DNA of 46,740 nt, from NCBI GenBank assembly GCA_002502855.1, contig DAQK01000047.1, positions 1 through 46,740 of the forward strand. Reading direction: 5' to 3'. Position numbers and translations under genes: made by a program. The notes beneath the pieces were generated by a model that was not told the DNA's origin, did no database searches, and was given only the letters and a program-made list of their open reading frames with translations. Below, one piece after another: positions 28,034 to 35,717 of this stretch. Source of the stretch: Methanobacterium sp. UBA279. Its GTDB lineage: Archaea; Methanobacteriota; Methanobacteria; Methanobacteriales; Methanobacteriaceae. The number at the start of each line of letters is the position of its first letter. Within the stretch, counting starts at the first letter, position 1.

Positions 28034-29476
28034 TTATACGGCTTTAATTGTGCCTTGGATATCTGCTTTTACCGCGTGATCCTCTAGGTAATTTTGCAAC
28101 ATTTCTACTGCAAGAACATCTATTTGTTCTCTTTTTCTGCCATAATGATTGGGCACACCTTGACTTGTAACATAAGCAGCTGTATACGTTTCATTTAACT
28201 GCAACTTCTTCCCTCCTACAAATAATTGTTGTATTCGGTGTCCTTTAGGATTTTCCACTTTGAAATACAGATTTATCCCCATGCACCGTTTCACATAACC
28301 ACCCATCTGATTGTATGGATCTCTGGAAAATGTATGCTCTAGATTCTCTTCCATCATTAGCCAGATTTCTCTTCCAGTTAATTCAACGGTGAATACGGGG
28401 GGATTTACAGGAATTATGTTGTACAGGTCATTTATAGTTATCTTTCCTGGTGGAACAGGGGCTCCATACCTCCAACCATTAGAAAATGCTATTTGAGCTT
28501 CATTTTCCTCTATAATGCTCTTTAAAAGAAAATTATCCATGGTTGATTCTAATATGGTGTTACGATTAAGACCAGTAGACGTGTAACCGACTATCTGATT
28601 CAACCAATCCAGGTAAGGGTCCAATGTGCGGTTAACAAGATCTTCAACTTGTGGATCGGGTTTAATTGATTCACTAACCGTTATGAGTTGATGTTTGAAT
28701 CCTGTTATCCTATCTTCTTTTATAATCAGATCTAACCTCCCAATAAATGAACCATGACATCCGGATTGGATTAAAATAGTGTCATTTACTACAGCGGGTT
28801 TATACAGTCGATTGTGCGTATGGGCGCTTAATAAGACATCGATGCCCTCCACTTCCCCTGCCAACTTCATCTCCTGGGGAAATCCAAGATGCGAGATCAC
28901 GATTATCAAATCCACTTTTTCCTCATCTCGAAGCTTTTCTATGTAAAATGGAAGCTCCTTGTTACCAAGAGTGAAGTATATGCCTTTACTGTAGGATGCA
29001 GGCATGACTTTATCAACTATGGTGGCAGCTATGCCTATGATGCCGATTCTAAGTCCGGCAACCTCTTTGATTATCCAGGGTTCAAAAACGAGTTTGTCAT
29101 TAGATTCATAATAGCAGTTAATAGCCAGCATCGGATAATTCAGTTTTTTAGACAACTTCTTAAAATGTTCAGGTCCGTAGGCAAATTCCCAATGAGCGGT
29201 CATGGCATCAAAATCCAGATAGTTCAAAATAGGTATCAAAGCCCGACCCTTACTCTCAACAGCCGGGTAAGTGCCGTGTATGGTATCTCCGCAATCGAAA
29301 ATCAAAGTATTATCAGGTCTCTCACCCTTAGCTTCATTGAAAATGGTTGCGATTCTGGCGTAACCGCCTGCCAACTCATACCTAGCATGATCACCATCCC
29401 AAAACAATTCTTGATGCAGATCCAGATATCCATGACTATCATTCATCTGTAGAATTGTTAATTCATACTCTGACAA
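28034..29476 (-). CDS. 5'-nucleotidase/UshA-SoxB-family metallophosphoesterase with altered active site
   Basis: A 480-residue protein: calcineurin-like metallophosphoesterase domain (1-255) with DSH (Asp13, His15), DCGD (61-64) and AHTH, followed by a 5'-nucleotidase C-terminal domain (about 290-450). The usual GNHEF motif is AHWEF here (94-98), so the metal-binding Asn is His and the catalytic His is Trp. From memory, SoxB-like enzymes share this change. There is no signal peptide, so it should be cytoplasmic. The substrate may not be a nucleotide. Confidence 0.82.
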   Translation of the reverse strand: MSEYELTILQMNDSHGYLDLHQELFWDGDHARYELAGGYARIATIFNEAKGERPDNTLIFDCGDTIHGTYPAVESKGRALIPILNYLDFDAMTAHWEFAYGPEHFKKLSKKLNYPMLAINCYYESNDKLVFEPWIIKEVAGLRIGIIGIAATIVDKVMPASYSKGIYFTLGNKELPFYIEKLRDEEKVDLIIVISHLGFPQEMKLAGEVEGIDVLLSAHTHNRLYKPAVVNDTILIQSGCHGSFIGRLDLIIKEDRITGFKHQLITVSESIKPDPQVEDLVNRTLDPYLDWLNQIVGYTSTGLNRNTILESTMDNFLLKSIIEENEAQIAFSNGWRYGAPVPPGKITINDLYNIIPVNPPVFTVELTGREIWLMMEENLEHTFSRDPYNQMGGYVKRCMGINLYFKVENPKGHRIQQLFVGGKKLQLNETYTAAYVTSQGVPNHYGRKREQIDVLAVEMLQNYLEDHAVKADIQGTIKAV

Positions 29477-29543
29477 AATATGAACCCCTTATAACTGATT
29501 TAAATGATTCTTAAAAGAAAGAAATGAAGAATAGTTTAATGAA

Positions 29544-29837
29544 TTACAACATCTTAGCTATCTCACTGAAGGGTTTGACTTCTCTGACTTCGACTTTCAT
29601 TGGCCCGAAAAAGCCTTTAACGGTTTTTTCATCAGGAGCTTCTATTATGAAAAATCCCTTATGATGCGAGGTTTCATCAGCAGGACAGCTCATATACGCT
29701 CCAACCATTTCAATACCTGCACTTTTTATATGTTCCTCTGAAAAAAGCTCTTTAATCATCTCTTTTCCACTTGGAGTATTCATTGGACACTCAGAAGCAG
29801 GGTGGGTATGCTCTGCAACAAACAACATTTTTTTCAC
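29544..29837 (-). CDS. Small alpha/beta-barrel-like protein of unknown function
   Basis: A 97-residue protein starting MKKMLFVAEHTHPASECPMN. The beta-alpha-beta pattern (MLFVAEHTH..., IEMVGAYMS, GFFIIEAPD) suggests a dimeric ferredoxin-like alpha/beta-barrel fold, as in small monooxygenase-like proteins. Two His and two Cys in the first and middle strands could bind metal. I do not recognise its family. It stands alone downstream of a degraded zinc-ribbon gene. Confidence 0.65.
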   Translation of the reverse strand: MKKMLFVAEHTHPASECPMNTPSGKEMIKELFSEEHIKSAGIEMVGAYMSCPADETSHHKGFFIIEAPDEKTVKGFFGPMKVEVREVKPFSEIAKML

Positions 29838-29973
29838 CTATATTGAATTATGGTTTTTAGGCGGTAAAGATTTAACCATAAGATAATCACAAAATACACT
29901 TACCAATCGGGACTTATTTTGGCTCAAAAAAGCTTTGATAAACTTGAAACATACAAATCCATTGAATATCGCT

Positions 29974-30224
29974 CTAATTTTTCCTTTTACAATCGAAGCA
30001 GATTTTGGTGTTGCTGTTCGTTTTATAGGTTTTCCAGCATCTTTCACAGGTTACTTGCCGGATTAATGATTTCTTTTTTAATTGAAATTTTGCTGCTTTA
30101 ACTGAACAGTTGTAATTATTGGCTTGGATTCCTGTTTTTGCTTTCCTGTCTAAAGCTTCTTCCTCGTGTTTTCTTCTAAGAGCTTCTTCCTCTTTTTATC
30201 CTTATTGGAATTATTAGGTCTCAT
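29974..30224 (-). pseudogene. Frameshifted small zinc-ribbon gene
   Basis: From ATG 30224 the reading is MRPNNSNKDK, then a shift in a run of A (near 30193), then EEALRRKHEEEALDRKAKTG and on through CERCWKTYKT and CFDCKRKN to a TAG at 29974. It aligns end to end with the intact 88-residue protein at 21397-21663. The total length (251 bp) is not a multiple of three, which confirms the shift. Confidence 0.78.
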
Positions 30225-30384
30225 TCAAAATCTGTTCAATTTTATTCAAAAACGAATTAATCATACAAATATTGGATATATATTAAGAATAATAAATTGC
30301 ATATTACTTACCCAATTAAACCTTACTATATTAGAGCGATAGTTATATTATTTTTAAAGCTATCTTAGGTTAATCAGTGAAAGA

Positions 30385-30652
30385 ATGACGGATATAGTTG
30401 CTATAACGTCCATCATATCCAGCATTGCTTCAATTGTACTGGCAATTTTTGCCCGTCTGGTTTTCCACTCGAGTGGAGAGAAGAATTAAGAAGAACTTTT
30501 TGAGGTTAAAGGATGTGATGGACAACAACCATGAAAGGACCAAAGAACTTCTAGCAAACATCGATCGGGAGTCAGATGCAATAAAAACAACCGTATACGA
30601 ATCACGAGCAGAACTTCAAGAAACACTGGAAAATACCTTGAAACGGGCATGA
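30385..30652 (+). pseudogene. Small membrane/coiled-coil protein split by a frameshift
   Basis: From ATG 30385 the first frame encodes a membrane helix (MTDIVAITSIISSIASIVLA) and stops after 34 codons. The adjoining frame, entered near 30480, encodes RRIKKNFLRLKDVMDNNHERTKELLANI... up to 30652, a coiled coil. Joined, they make a plausible protein of about 89 residues. A single shift is enough, so this may be a broken gene or, less likely, a programmed shift. No family is recognised. Confidence 0.5.
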
Positions 30653-30669
30653 TATTTCTGATAGAAATA

Positions 30670-30719
30670 ATGAGAGGAAAAATAGGGACTAATAAAATAA
30701 AAGAAGAAATTCCTCTCAT
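30670..30719. terminator. Inverted repeat after the small membrane gene
   Basis: ATGAGAGGA (30670-30678) and TCCTCTCAT (30711-30719) can pair as a 9-bp stem across a 32-nt A-rich loop. It lies 18 bp after the stop codon. A role as a processing or termination structure is possible but not shown. Confidence 0.3.
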
Positions 30720-30821
30720 CATTAATATCATAGAACTTGCAGGGTAAATTAATCAAACTAACTTATTCAATCTTATTTCTAAATTTTTTTATGTCCCAAA
30801 ATGATTAAGAATTTTCAAAAA

Positions 30822-30947
30822 TATTTTTCCATCATCGAAATTTAATTAAAGTGAAGTAGGGGGGTTTTTTCCAAGGTGCATGGAGATATCGACTAATAAG
30901 CCTCTTTGGTCTAGTGTTGTTATACATATTACTGTGATTCCCATCAT
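30822..30947 (-). pseudogene. 5' fragment of a NifX-type gene
   Basis: From ATG 30947 the peptide MMGITVICITTLDQRGLLVD closely follows the start of the NifX gene at 16734-17108. It then breaks in a run of A and C (near 30865) and stops, although homology continues at DNA level to about 30822. The rest of the gene is missing. It is part of a copied block with the DUF134 remnant next to it. Confidence 0.75.
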
Positions 30948-30962
30948 CTCCTTTGATCCTAT

Positions 30963-31452
30963 TTAATCTGCTCCGCATAGCGGAACACCACTCTCTGGAT
31001 ATTTAGTGTTTCTACATGGTACCCCGCGGGTTTTACCTGCTTCATATCCGCAGTTTGGGCATTTACATACTCTAGGTGAACCTGCTCGCATTCCACCACC
31101 ATATCCGCAGTTTGGGCATTTACATACTCTAGGTGAACCTGCTCGCATTCCACCACCATATCCTCCTCTTCTTCCTGTTGATTGCTGTCCTGATGGTCTT
31201 AGACTTTCATTTACCGCTATTAATGAGATATCTTCAGAGTCGCAGAGGGGGTTACTTTTCATATTCTTTTCCATCTTGGAACCACTTAAATCCACATTTT
31301 TTGCATATATATCTTTTTTCATCTGTCATGTAAATTTACTCCTTTATTTTTGATAAATATTTACCTAATTCAATATAGTTTATGAATCTGAGGTGAAACA
31401 TCTGGTTTTATGGTGCTTTGAATATTTTTTTTGAACTTTTTCACATCACCAT
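30963..31452 (-). pseudogene. Deletion derivative of the DUF134 gene
   Basis: A copy of the 17132-17737 gene. The ATG at 31452 is followed by GTG ATG TGA, so the original start is closed. DNA homology to the first codons and to the segment before the first zinc ribbon remains, but the part encoding the helix-turn-helix is gone. From 31322 a frame of 119 codons is open and encodes the decayed first ribbon, the Gly-rich linker and the second Cys cluster, with a 19-residue tandem duplication. One Cys pair is changed (KYPESG for KCPQCG). It may be dead, or yield a small Cys-rich protein without a DNA-binding domain. Confidence 0.8.
31044..31157. repeat. Perfect 57-bp tandem duplication in the DUF134 derivative
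   Basis: The units 31044-31100 and 31101-31157 are identical. Each encodes 19 residues around SPRVCKCPNCGYGGGMRAG, so the frame is kept. Perfect identity points to a recent event. Confidence 0.95.
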
Positions 31453-31474
31453 GTTATGAATATATATTCATAAT
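31453..31474. promoter_or_regulatory. Second copy of the DUF134 palindromic operator
   Basis: TTATGAATATATATTCATAA is retained exactly (21 of 22 positions of the long form) between a TATA box (minus strand TTTATATA, about 31478-31485) and the vestigial ATG at 31452, with the same spacing as at 17738. The control region is kept although the gene behind it is broken. Confidence 0.72.
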
Positions 31475-31652
31475 CATTATATAAATGTTACACGAGTATT
31501 AAATTTAAAAGAAAATTCACCCTATTTGTAATACTTTTATCTGGAATACTAATATTTAAATAGCATAAAATAAGATTAGACTATTTAGAAAACTAAATTA
31601 TCAAACAAAAATTAGTTTCAAACTATTAAAAAACATTGATGAAGTGATAAAA

Positions 31653-32273
31653 TTGGATAACAGCACTATAAAGCCAAAAATAATCCCCTTTTCAGAAGTT
31701 ACCAAATTTCACGGCCATATATGCCCCGGAACTGCCATAGGATATCGTGCCGGAGAAATAGCCATTAAAAAACTTCGTTCTCCAAAGGCCTTAGATGAAG
31801 AGTTTTTAGCCATCGTGGAAAACGACAGTTGCAGTGTAGATGCTATACAAGTCGTCACCGGATGTACTTTCGGTAAAGGAAATTTGATATTCAAAGATCA
31901 TGGAAAACACGTATACACCTTCTTAAACAGGGACTCTGGAGAAGCTTTACGCCTTTCTTTAAATACTGGAATAGATGTGATGAACCATGAATTCGCTGCA
32001 GTTAGGGAAAAAGTATTCAGTGGAACCGCCAGTGATGAAGAAAAAGAGGAATTTGAAAAACGAAAGAATGAAACATCTCAAAATATTTTAGACATGCCTG
32101 AAGATGAGTTATTCAAAATAGAACAGGTAGAATTGGAAATTCCCGAAGAAGCGCGTATATTTCAGTCAATTAAATGTGCTAAATGCGGTGAGTTAGTTGC
32201 AGAACACCGGGCGCGGGTAGAAAACGGTGCATTTGTCTGTATACCCTGCTTTGATGATTATTCAAGAACTTAA
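31653..32273 (+). CDS. FmdE-family protein with C-terminal zinc ribbon
   Basis: About 206 residues: an FmdE domain with the metal-site pattern FHGHICPGTAIGYRAG (near residue 20) and CSVDAIQVVTGCTFGKGN, then a linker and a zinc ribbon (CAKCGELVAEHRARVE...CIPC). The frame is open from a GTG at 31644, but that codon is part of a GAAGTGAT ribosome-binding site, so TTG 31653 is chosen. FmdE was found with molybdenum formylmethanofuran dehydrogenase, but many members have other, unknown roles and bind metal. No fmd genes are near. Confidence 0.85.
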   Translation: MDNSTIKPKIIPFSEVTKFHGHICPGTAIGYRAGEIAIKKLRSPKALDEEFLAIVENDSCSVDAIQVVTGCTFGKGNLIFKDHGKHVYTFLNRDSGEALRLSLNTGIDVMNHEFAAVREKVFSGTASDEEKEEFEKRKNETSQNILDMPEDELFKIEQVELEIPEEARIFQSIKCAKCGELVAEHRARVENGAFVCIPCFDDYSRT

Positions 32274-32274
32274 A

Positions 32275-32297
32275 TTTCTCTTTTTTCTTTTTTTATC
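32275..32297 (+). terminator. T-tract after the FmdE gene
   Basis: TTTCTCTTTTTTCTTTTTTT follows the stop codon directly, a typical archaeal termination stretch. Confidence 0.55.
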
Positions 32298-32444
32298 ATG
32301 AGAAAAAAAATTAGTTTTTTAATACATTCACTACTTAATCTAGTGTTTATTTTTAGTCTATATTTGAATCTTTTTAAGATCATGATTAGTATTATTATAG
32401 ATGGAGATAAAATAAGTCTAAAATACTATAAAATGGGGGTTTAT

Positions 32445-33017
32445 ATGAATTGTGCTCTATGCCCGGAAAAAGAATGCCACAATGGAAAAGATTGTCTGAA
32501 ACTTAAAGAAGAAATAAAAAAACTTTATGGTGAACATGAAAAATCTTTAATTAAGAATTCTGCCTTTATCGAGGCTAAATATTACATGAAAAAAACTCGA
32601 ATAGAGGAAATAATTCTTTTTTCCAAAAAAATGAATTACAAAAAAATAGGCATGGCGTTCTGCATTGGCTTAGAAAAGGAATCTAAAGAAATCTATTCTA
32701 TATTTAAAGAACATTTTAAGGTGTACACCACATGTTGCAAAATCTGCGGTATTGATAAAACGGAGTTTGAGCTAGACAAAATTGACAAAACCCGTTATGA
32801 AGCTATGTGCAACCCCATTGGTCAAGCATCATTTCTCAACCAGAAAAAAACTGATCTTAATATCATTATCGGTCTTTGTATAGGTCATGATATATTATTT
32901 ACCGACCATTCAAAAGCACCCGTGACCACTCTAGCTGTAAAAGACAGAGTACTCGCCCATAATCCGCTAGGAGCAATATATTCTAACTACTACCGAAATA
33001 AAATCTCTAAAAAATGA
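32445..33017 (+). CDS. DUF1847 family Cys-rich protein
   Basis: About 190 residues from ATG 32445 (MNCALCPEKECHNGKDC), which has a GGGGGT site upstream; the longer open frame from 32298 is not favoured because its extra 49 residues are AT-rich spacer. Conserved parts are the N-terminal Cys cluster, GMAFCIGLEKES, TTCCKICGID, MCNPIGQASFLN and IGLCIGHDILF, all marks of DUF1847. The many Cys suggest metal or cluster binding. Function unknown. It follows the FmdE gene with a T-tract between. Confidence 0.82.
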   Translation: MNCALCPEKECHNGKDCLKLKEEIKKLYGEHEKSLIKNSAFIEAKYYMKKTRIEEIILFSKKMNYKKIGMAFCIGLEKESKEIYSIFKEHFKVYTTCCKICGIDKTEFELDKIDKTRYEAMCNPIGQASFLNQKKTDLNIIIGLCIGHDILFTDHSKAPVTTLAVKDRVLAHNPLGAIYSNYYRNKISKK

Positions 33018-33049
33018 AGATATTGAACCAAACGAAAAAAAACAGCGAT

Positions 33050-33260
33050 AAAAAAAAGCCAATTAAGGGTATTTCAACCATATTTAGATTTAAAAAAGCG
33101 TTAAAAGATTCTAATACCGCTTCTATACCTGTTATTAATTATCAAAACGGATATTATTAAGAAACGAATATTTCAACCTTATAATAACCATGAGGAAACA
33201 TTTCATCAGGTTTTCGCCTGGAAAGCCTAAGTCCAATGTATACTGCCAAAGATGCGACTA
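33050..33260 (-). pseudogene. Fragment of a CDF transporter gene
   Basis: This stretch matches the DNA of the CDF-NifX gene at about 12795-13000 (for example AACATTTCATCAGGTTTTCG against AACATTTCATCGGGTTTACG) in the same orientation, with small gaps. It covers helices 2-4 only and has no start or end. It breaks off where similarity to the binding-protein gene begins (about 33258-33262). Confidence 0.75.
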
Positions 33261-34239
33261 TTACAGGCAGAACAGTTCAAGTTCCAGCTCAGGTGAACAG
33301 AGTCATAGGAACAGGATGTTCCTGTAGAGAAATAGTGTATTTAAACGCCAGTGATAAGATAGTGGGGATAGAACAGTCTGAATCTAATTCAACAGGTGGA
33401 AGTGGGAAATTAATGGCTTACATGGTTGCACGTCCTGAATTAATGAGTTTGCCTGTAGTTACAAGTGGAACTACCATAAATTATGAAAAAATTGCAGAAC
33501 TCCATCCTGATGTTGTATTTGCTAACAGTGCAGAAGAGGCAGACACTATACAATCAAAAACAGGTATTCCCACTGTTGTTGTCTACATATATGCTGTTGG
33601 AACACCTGAACAGATGAATAAGTACAAACAGTCTTTAAGAGTAATGGGCAAAGTGTTAAATAAAGAAGAACGGGCAGAAGAACTCATTGGTTATATTGAT
33701 TCTTATGAACAAGACCTTAAAAATAGGACTAAAAATATGTCCAGTAATAAAACTGTTTACATGGGAGGACAAGCTTATGGAGCAATCCATGGTATCACAG
33801 CCACCAATGCTTTTTACCCTCCATTTGAAATGGTGAATGCAACTAACGTTGCTGCAAACATTAATACTTCTGATGCCTCAAAAGGTTTTCAGGTAGAAAA
33901 AGAACAGTTAATAACCTGGAACCCTGATGTAATTTTCATTGAAGAAACAGGTCTAAAAACAGTGATAAATGATACCAGTAACAATCCGGAATAATATAAA
34001 GAAATTAAAGCATACAGGATGGAAATGTCTATGGATTATTACCTTACTGTACTTATGCCTATAATAAAGAGGAAATGATTGCTGATGCCTATTACGTTGG
34101 AAAAGTTCTCTATCCCGAGCAATTCACTGATGTAGATCCAGAAAAGAAAGCAGATGAAATTTTTGTAAAATTCTTAGGCAAAGTAATTTACAATGATTTA
34201 AAAGCACAATATGGCGGATTCAAGAAACTTGACCTTTAA
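33258..34239 (+). pseudogene. ABC transporter substrate-binding protein, truncated and frameshifted
   Basis: It is closely similar to the two intact binding proteins downstream, from GRTVQVPAQVNRVIGTGCSC to the end (GGFKKLDL, TAA at 34237). The signal segment and the first 40 or so residues are lost and replaced by the CDF fragment. A TAA at 33992 replaces a Tyr codon, and a base is lost near 34008. A frame of 252 codons stays open from 33236 but begins in foreign DNA and lacks export signals, so it is not expected to work. Confidence 0.85.
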
Positions 34240-34541
34240 ATCCACCTTTTTCTTAGATATAAAATAACAAATTGTTTGAGCAAATTTGTATATGATTTAA
34301 TCAGTGCCCAGCGCTATCACTTATATAATCTGTTTCTCATAACTCAGTATCTTTTGTCCAAGTTCATTTTTACAGATCAACTGAACTGTATTTTATTCAA
34401 TTCGATATTACGATTTTCCTAATTATATATAAAGGTGTTATTAACTATTTAAAGAGTATTACTTTTTTCGGGTTTGCTTATAAATGTATTAATACTTCAA
34501 TAGAAAGTATTATAAATGATTTTTTAAAATCTAATTTAGAG
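34240..34541 (+). promoter_or_regulatory. Gene-free spacer with promoter of the metal-uptake locus
   Basis: About 300 bp without a gene. It holds a TATA-like TTATAAAT (34479-34486) that runs into the small palindrome GTATTAATAC (34486-34495). Related AGTATTA words lie on both sides (34455-34461, 34506-34512). Such repeats near a TATA box could be an iron- or metal-dependent operator, for example for the DtxR-type protein. This is inference. Confidence 0.4.
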
Positions 34542-35666
34542 GTGGTAAAAATTATAGGAAAAAAATCATTAGGTATTATTTGTGTTGTAAGTGCAGTAAT
34601 AATCATCTTTGGTTTGTTTTATATTTTTAGTGAAGACACTGCACGTTCAAGCTCAGGTACTGTTTCCGTTACCGATGTTGCAGGAAGGACAGTCCAGGTT
34701 CCCGCCCAAGTAGATAAAGTCGTAGGGACAGGATGTTCTGACAGAGAAATAGTATATTTAAACGCCAGTGACAAACTGGTTGGCATAGAACAGGTGGAAT
34801 CAAATTCTACTGGAGGATCCGGTAATTCATTACCCTACATGATCGCTCATCCCGAGTTAATGAGTCTCCCCATAGTGGGTGATGCCAGTAAAAATATAAT
34901 CAACTATGAAAAAATAGCAGAACTCAAACCAGATGTGGTGTTTGCTAGAAGTGCAGAAGATGCAGATGCTATACAGACTAAAACTGGTATTCCTACTGTT
35001 GTTGTATACACTGGGGCTGTTGGAACATCCGAACAGATGGATAATTATAAAAACTCTTTACAAGTAATGGGTAAGGTGTTAGGTAAGGAAGACAGGGCCG
35101 ATGAACTGGTTAACTATATAGATTCCTGCCAAGATGACCTTAATAAACGAACTGCAGGTGTCTCCAGCAACAAAACAGTATACATAGCTGGACAGGCCTA
35201 CAGAGGAACACACGGCATCACATCTACCAATCCGTTTTACCCCCCCTTTGAGATGGTGAATGCAGATAACGTGGCCAGTGCCATGAACACCACCACCAAT
35301 GCAACCCTAAACGCCATTCAGATAGATAAGGAACAGCTTATAACCTGGAATCCCGACGTAATCTTCATTGAAGGAGGAAGTTTAACAACTGTGACCAATG
35401 ATACCAGCAAAAACCCAGAATACAAGAATATTAAGGCTATACAGGATGGTAATGTCTATACAGTACTGACTTACTGTTTATACAGCTATAACAAGGACGA
35501 AATGATTGCTGATGCTTACTACATTGGAAAAGTTCTCTATCCAGAACAATTCAGTGATGTAGACCCCGAAAAGAAAGCAGATGAAATATTCACGATGTTC
35601 GTGGGTAAACCAGTCTACACTGATCTAAAGGGACCGCTTGGTGGATTTGAAAAGATAGAGATTTAA
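34542..35666 (+). CDS. Metal-complex/cobalamin-type ABC transporter substrate-binding protein (copy 1)
   Basis: A 374-residue class III binding protein: an N-terminal membrane anchor (about 10-28), then two lobes joined by a long helix. Segments such as VTDVAGRTVQVPAQVDKVVG, TGIPTVVVY and ITWNPDVIFIEG are family marks. There is no lipobox Cys, so it is probably held by its helix. The start is odd: the GTG at 34542 lies inside the ribosome-binding site GAGGTGGT, and the best-spaced codon (34551) is ATT, so a non-standard ATT start is possible. A T-tract follows. The ligand may be iron, a metallophore or a corrinoid. Confidence 0.88.
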   Translation: MVKIIGKKSLGIICVVSAVIIIFGLFYIFSEDTARSSSGTVSVTDVAGRTVQVPAQVDKVVGTGCSDREIVYLNASDKLVGIEQVESNSTGGSGNSLPYMIAHPELMSLPIVGDASKNIINYEKIAELKPDVVFARSAEDADAIQTKTGIPTVVVYTGAVGTSEQMDNYKNSLQVMGKVLGKEDRADELVNYIDSCQDDLNKRTAGVSSNKTVYIAGQAYRGTHGITSTNPFYPPFEMVNADNVASAMNTTTNATLNAIQIDKEQLITWNPDVIFIEGGSLTTVTNDTSKNPEYKNIKAIQDGNVYTVLTYCLYSYNKDEMIADAYYIGKVLYPEQFSDVDPEKKADEIFTMFVGKPVYTDLKGPLGGFEKIEI

Positions 35667-35690
35667 TTTTTTTCCCATTTTTTGAAGGTA
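35667..35690 (+). terminator. T-tract between the two binding-protein genes
   Basis: AATTTTTTTCCCATTTTTTG follows the stop codon of copy 1. It may reduce read-through and set different amounts of the two proteins. Confidence 0.4.
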
Positions 35691-35717
35691 CTTTAAGGAT
35701 AAATTAAGGGTGATTTT

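Noticed and set aside
29838..30101. Short frames on both strands between the 97-residue gene and the small membrane gene
   Set aside because: They lie in other frames of the zinc-ribbon pseudogene at 29974-30224.
31044..31157. CRISPR-like direct repeat
   Set aside because: Only two adjacent units without spacers, inside a reading frame and with no cas genes.
32298..32444. N-terminal extension of the DUF1847 protein
   Set aside because: The sequence is AT-rich leader following a T-tract; the family begins at the CPEKEC motif and a ribosome-binding site precedes ATG 32445.
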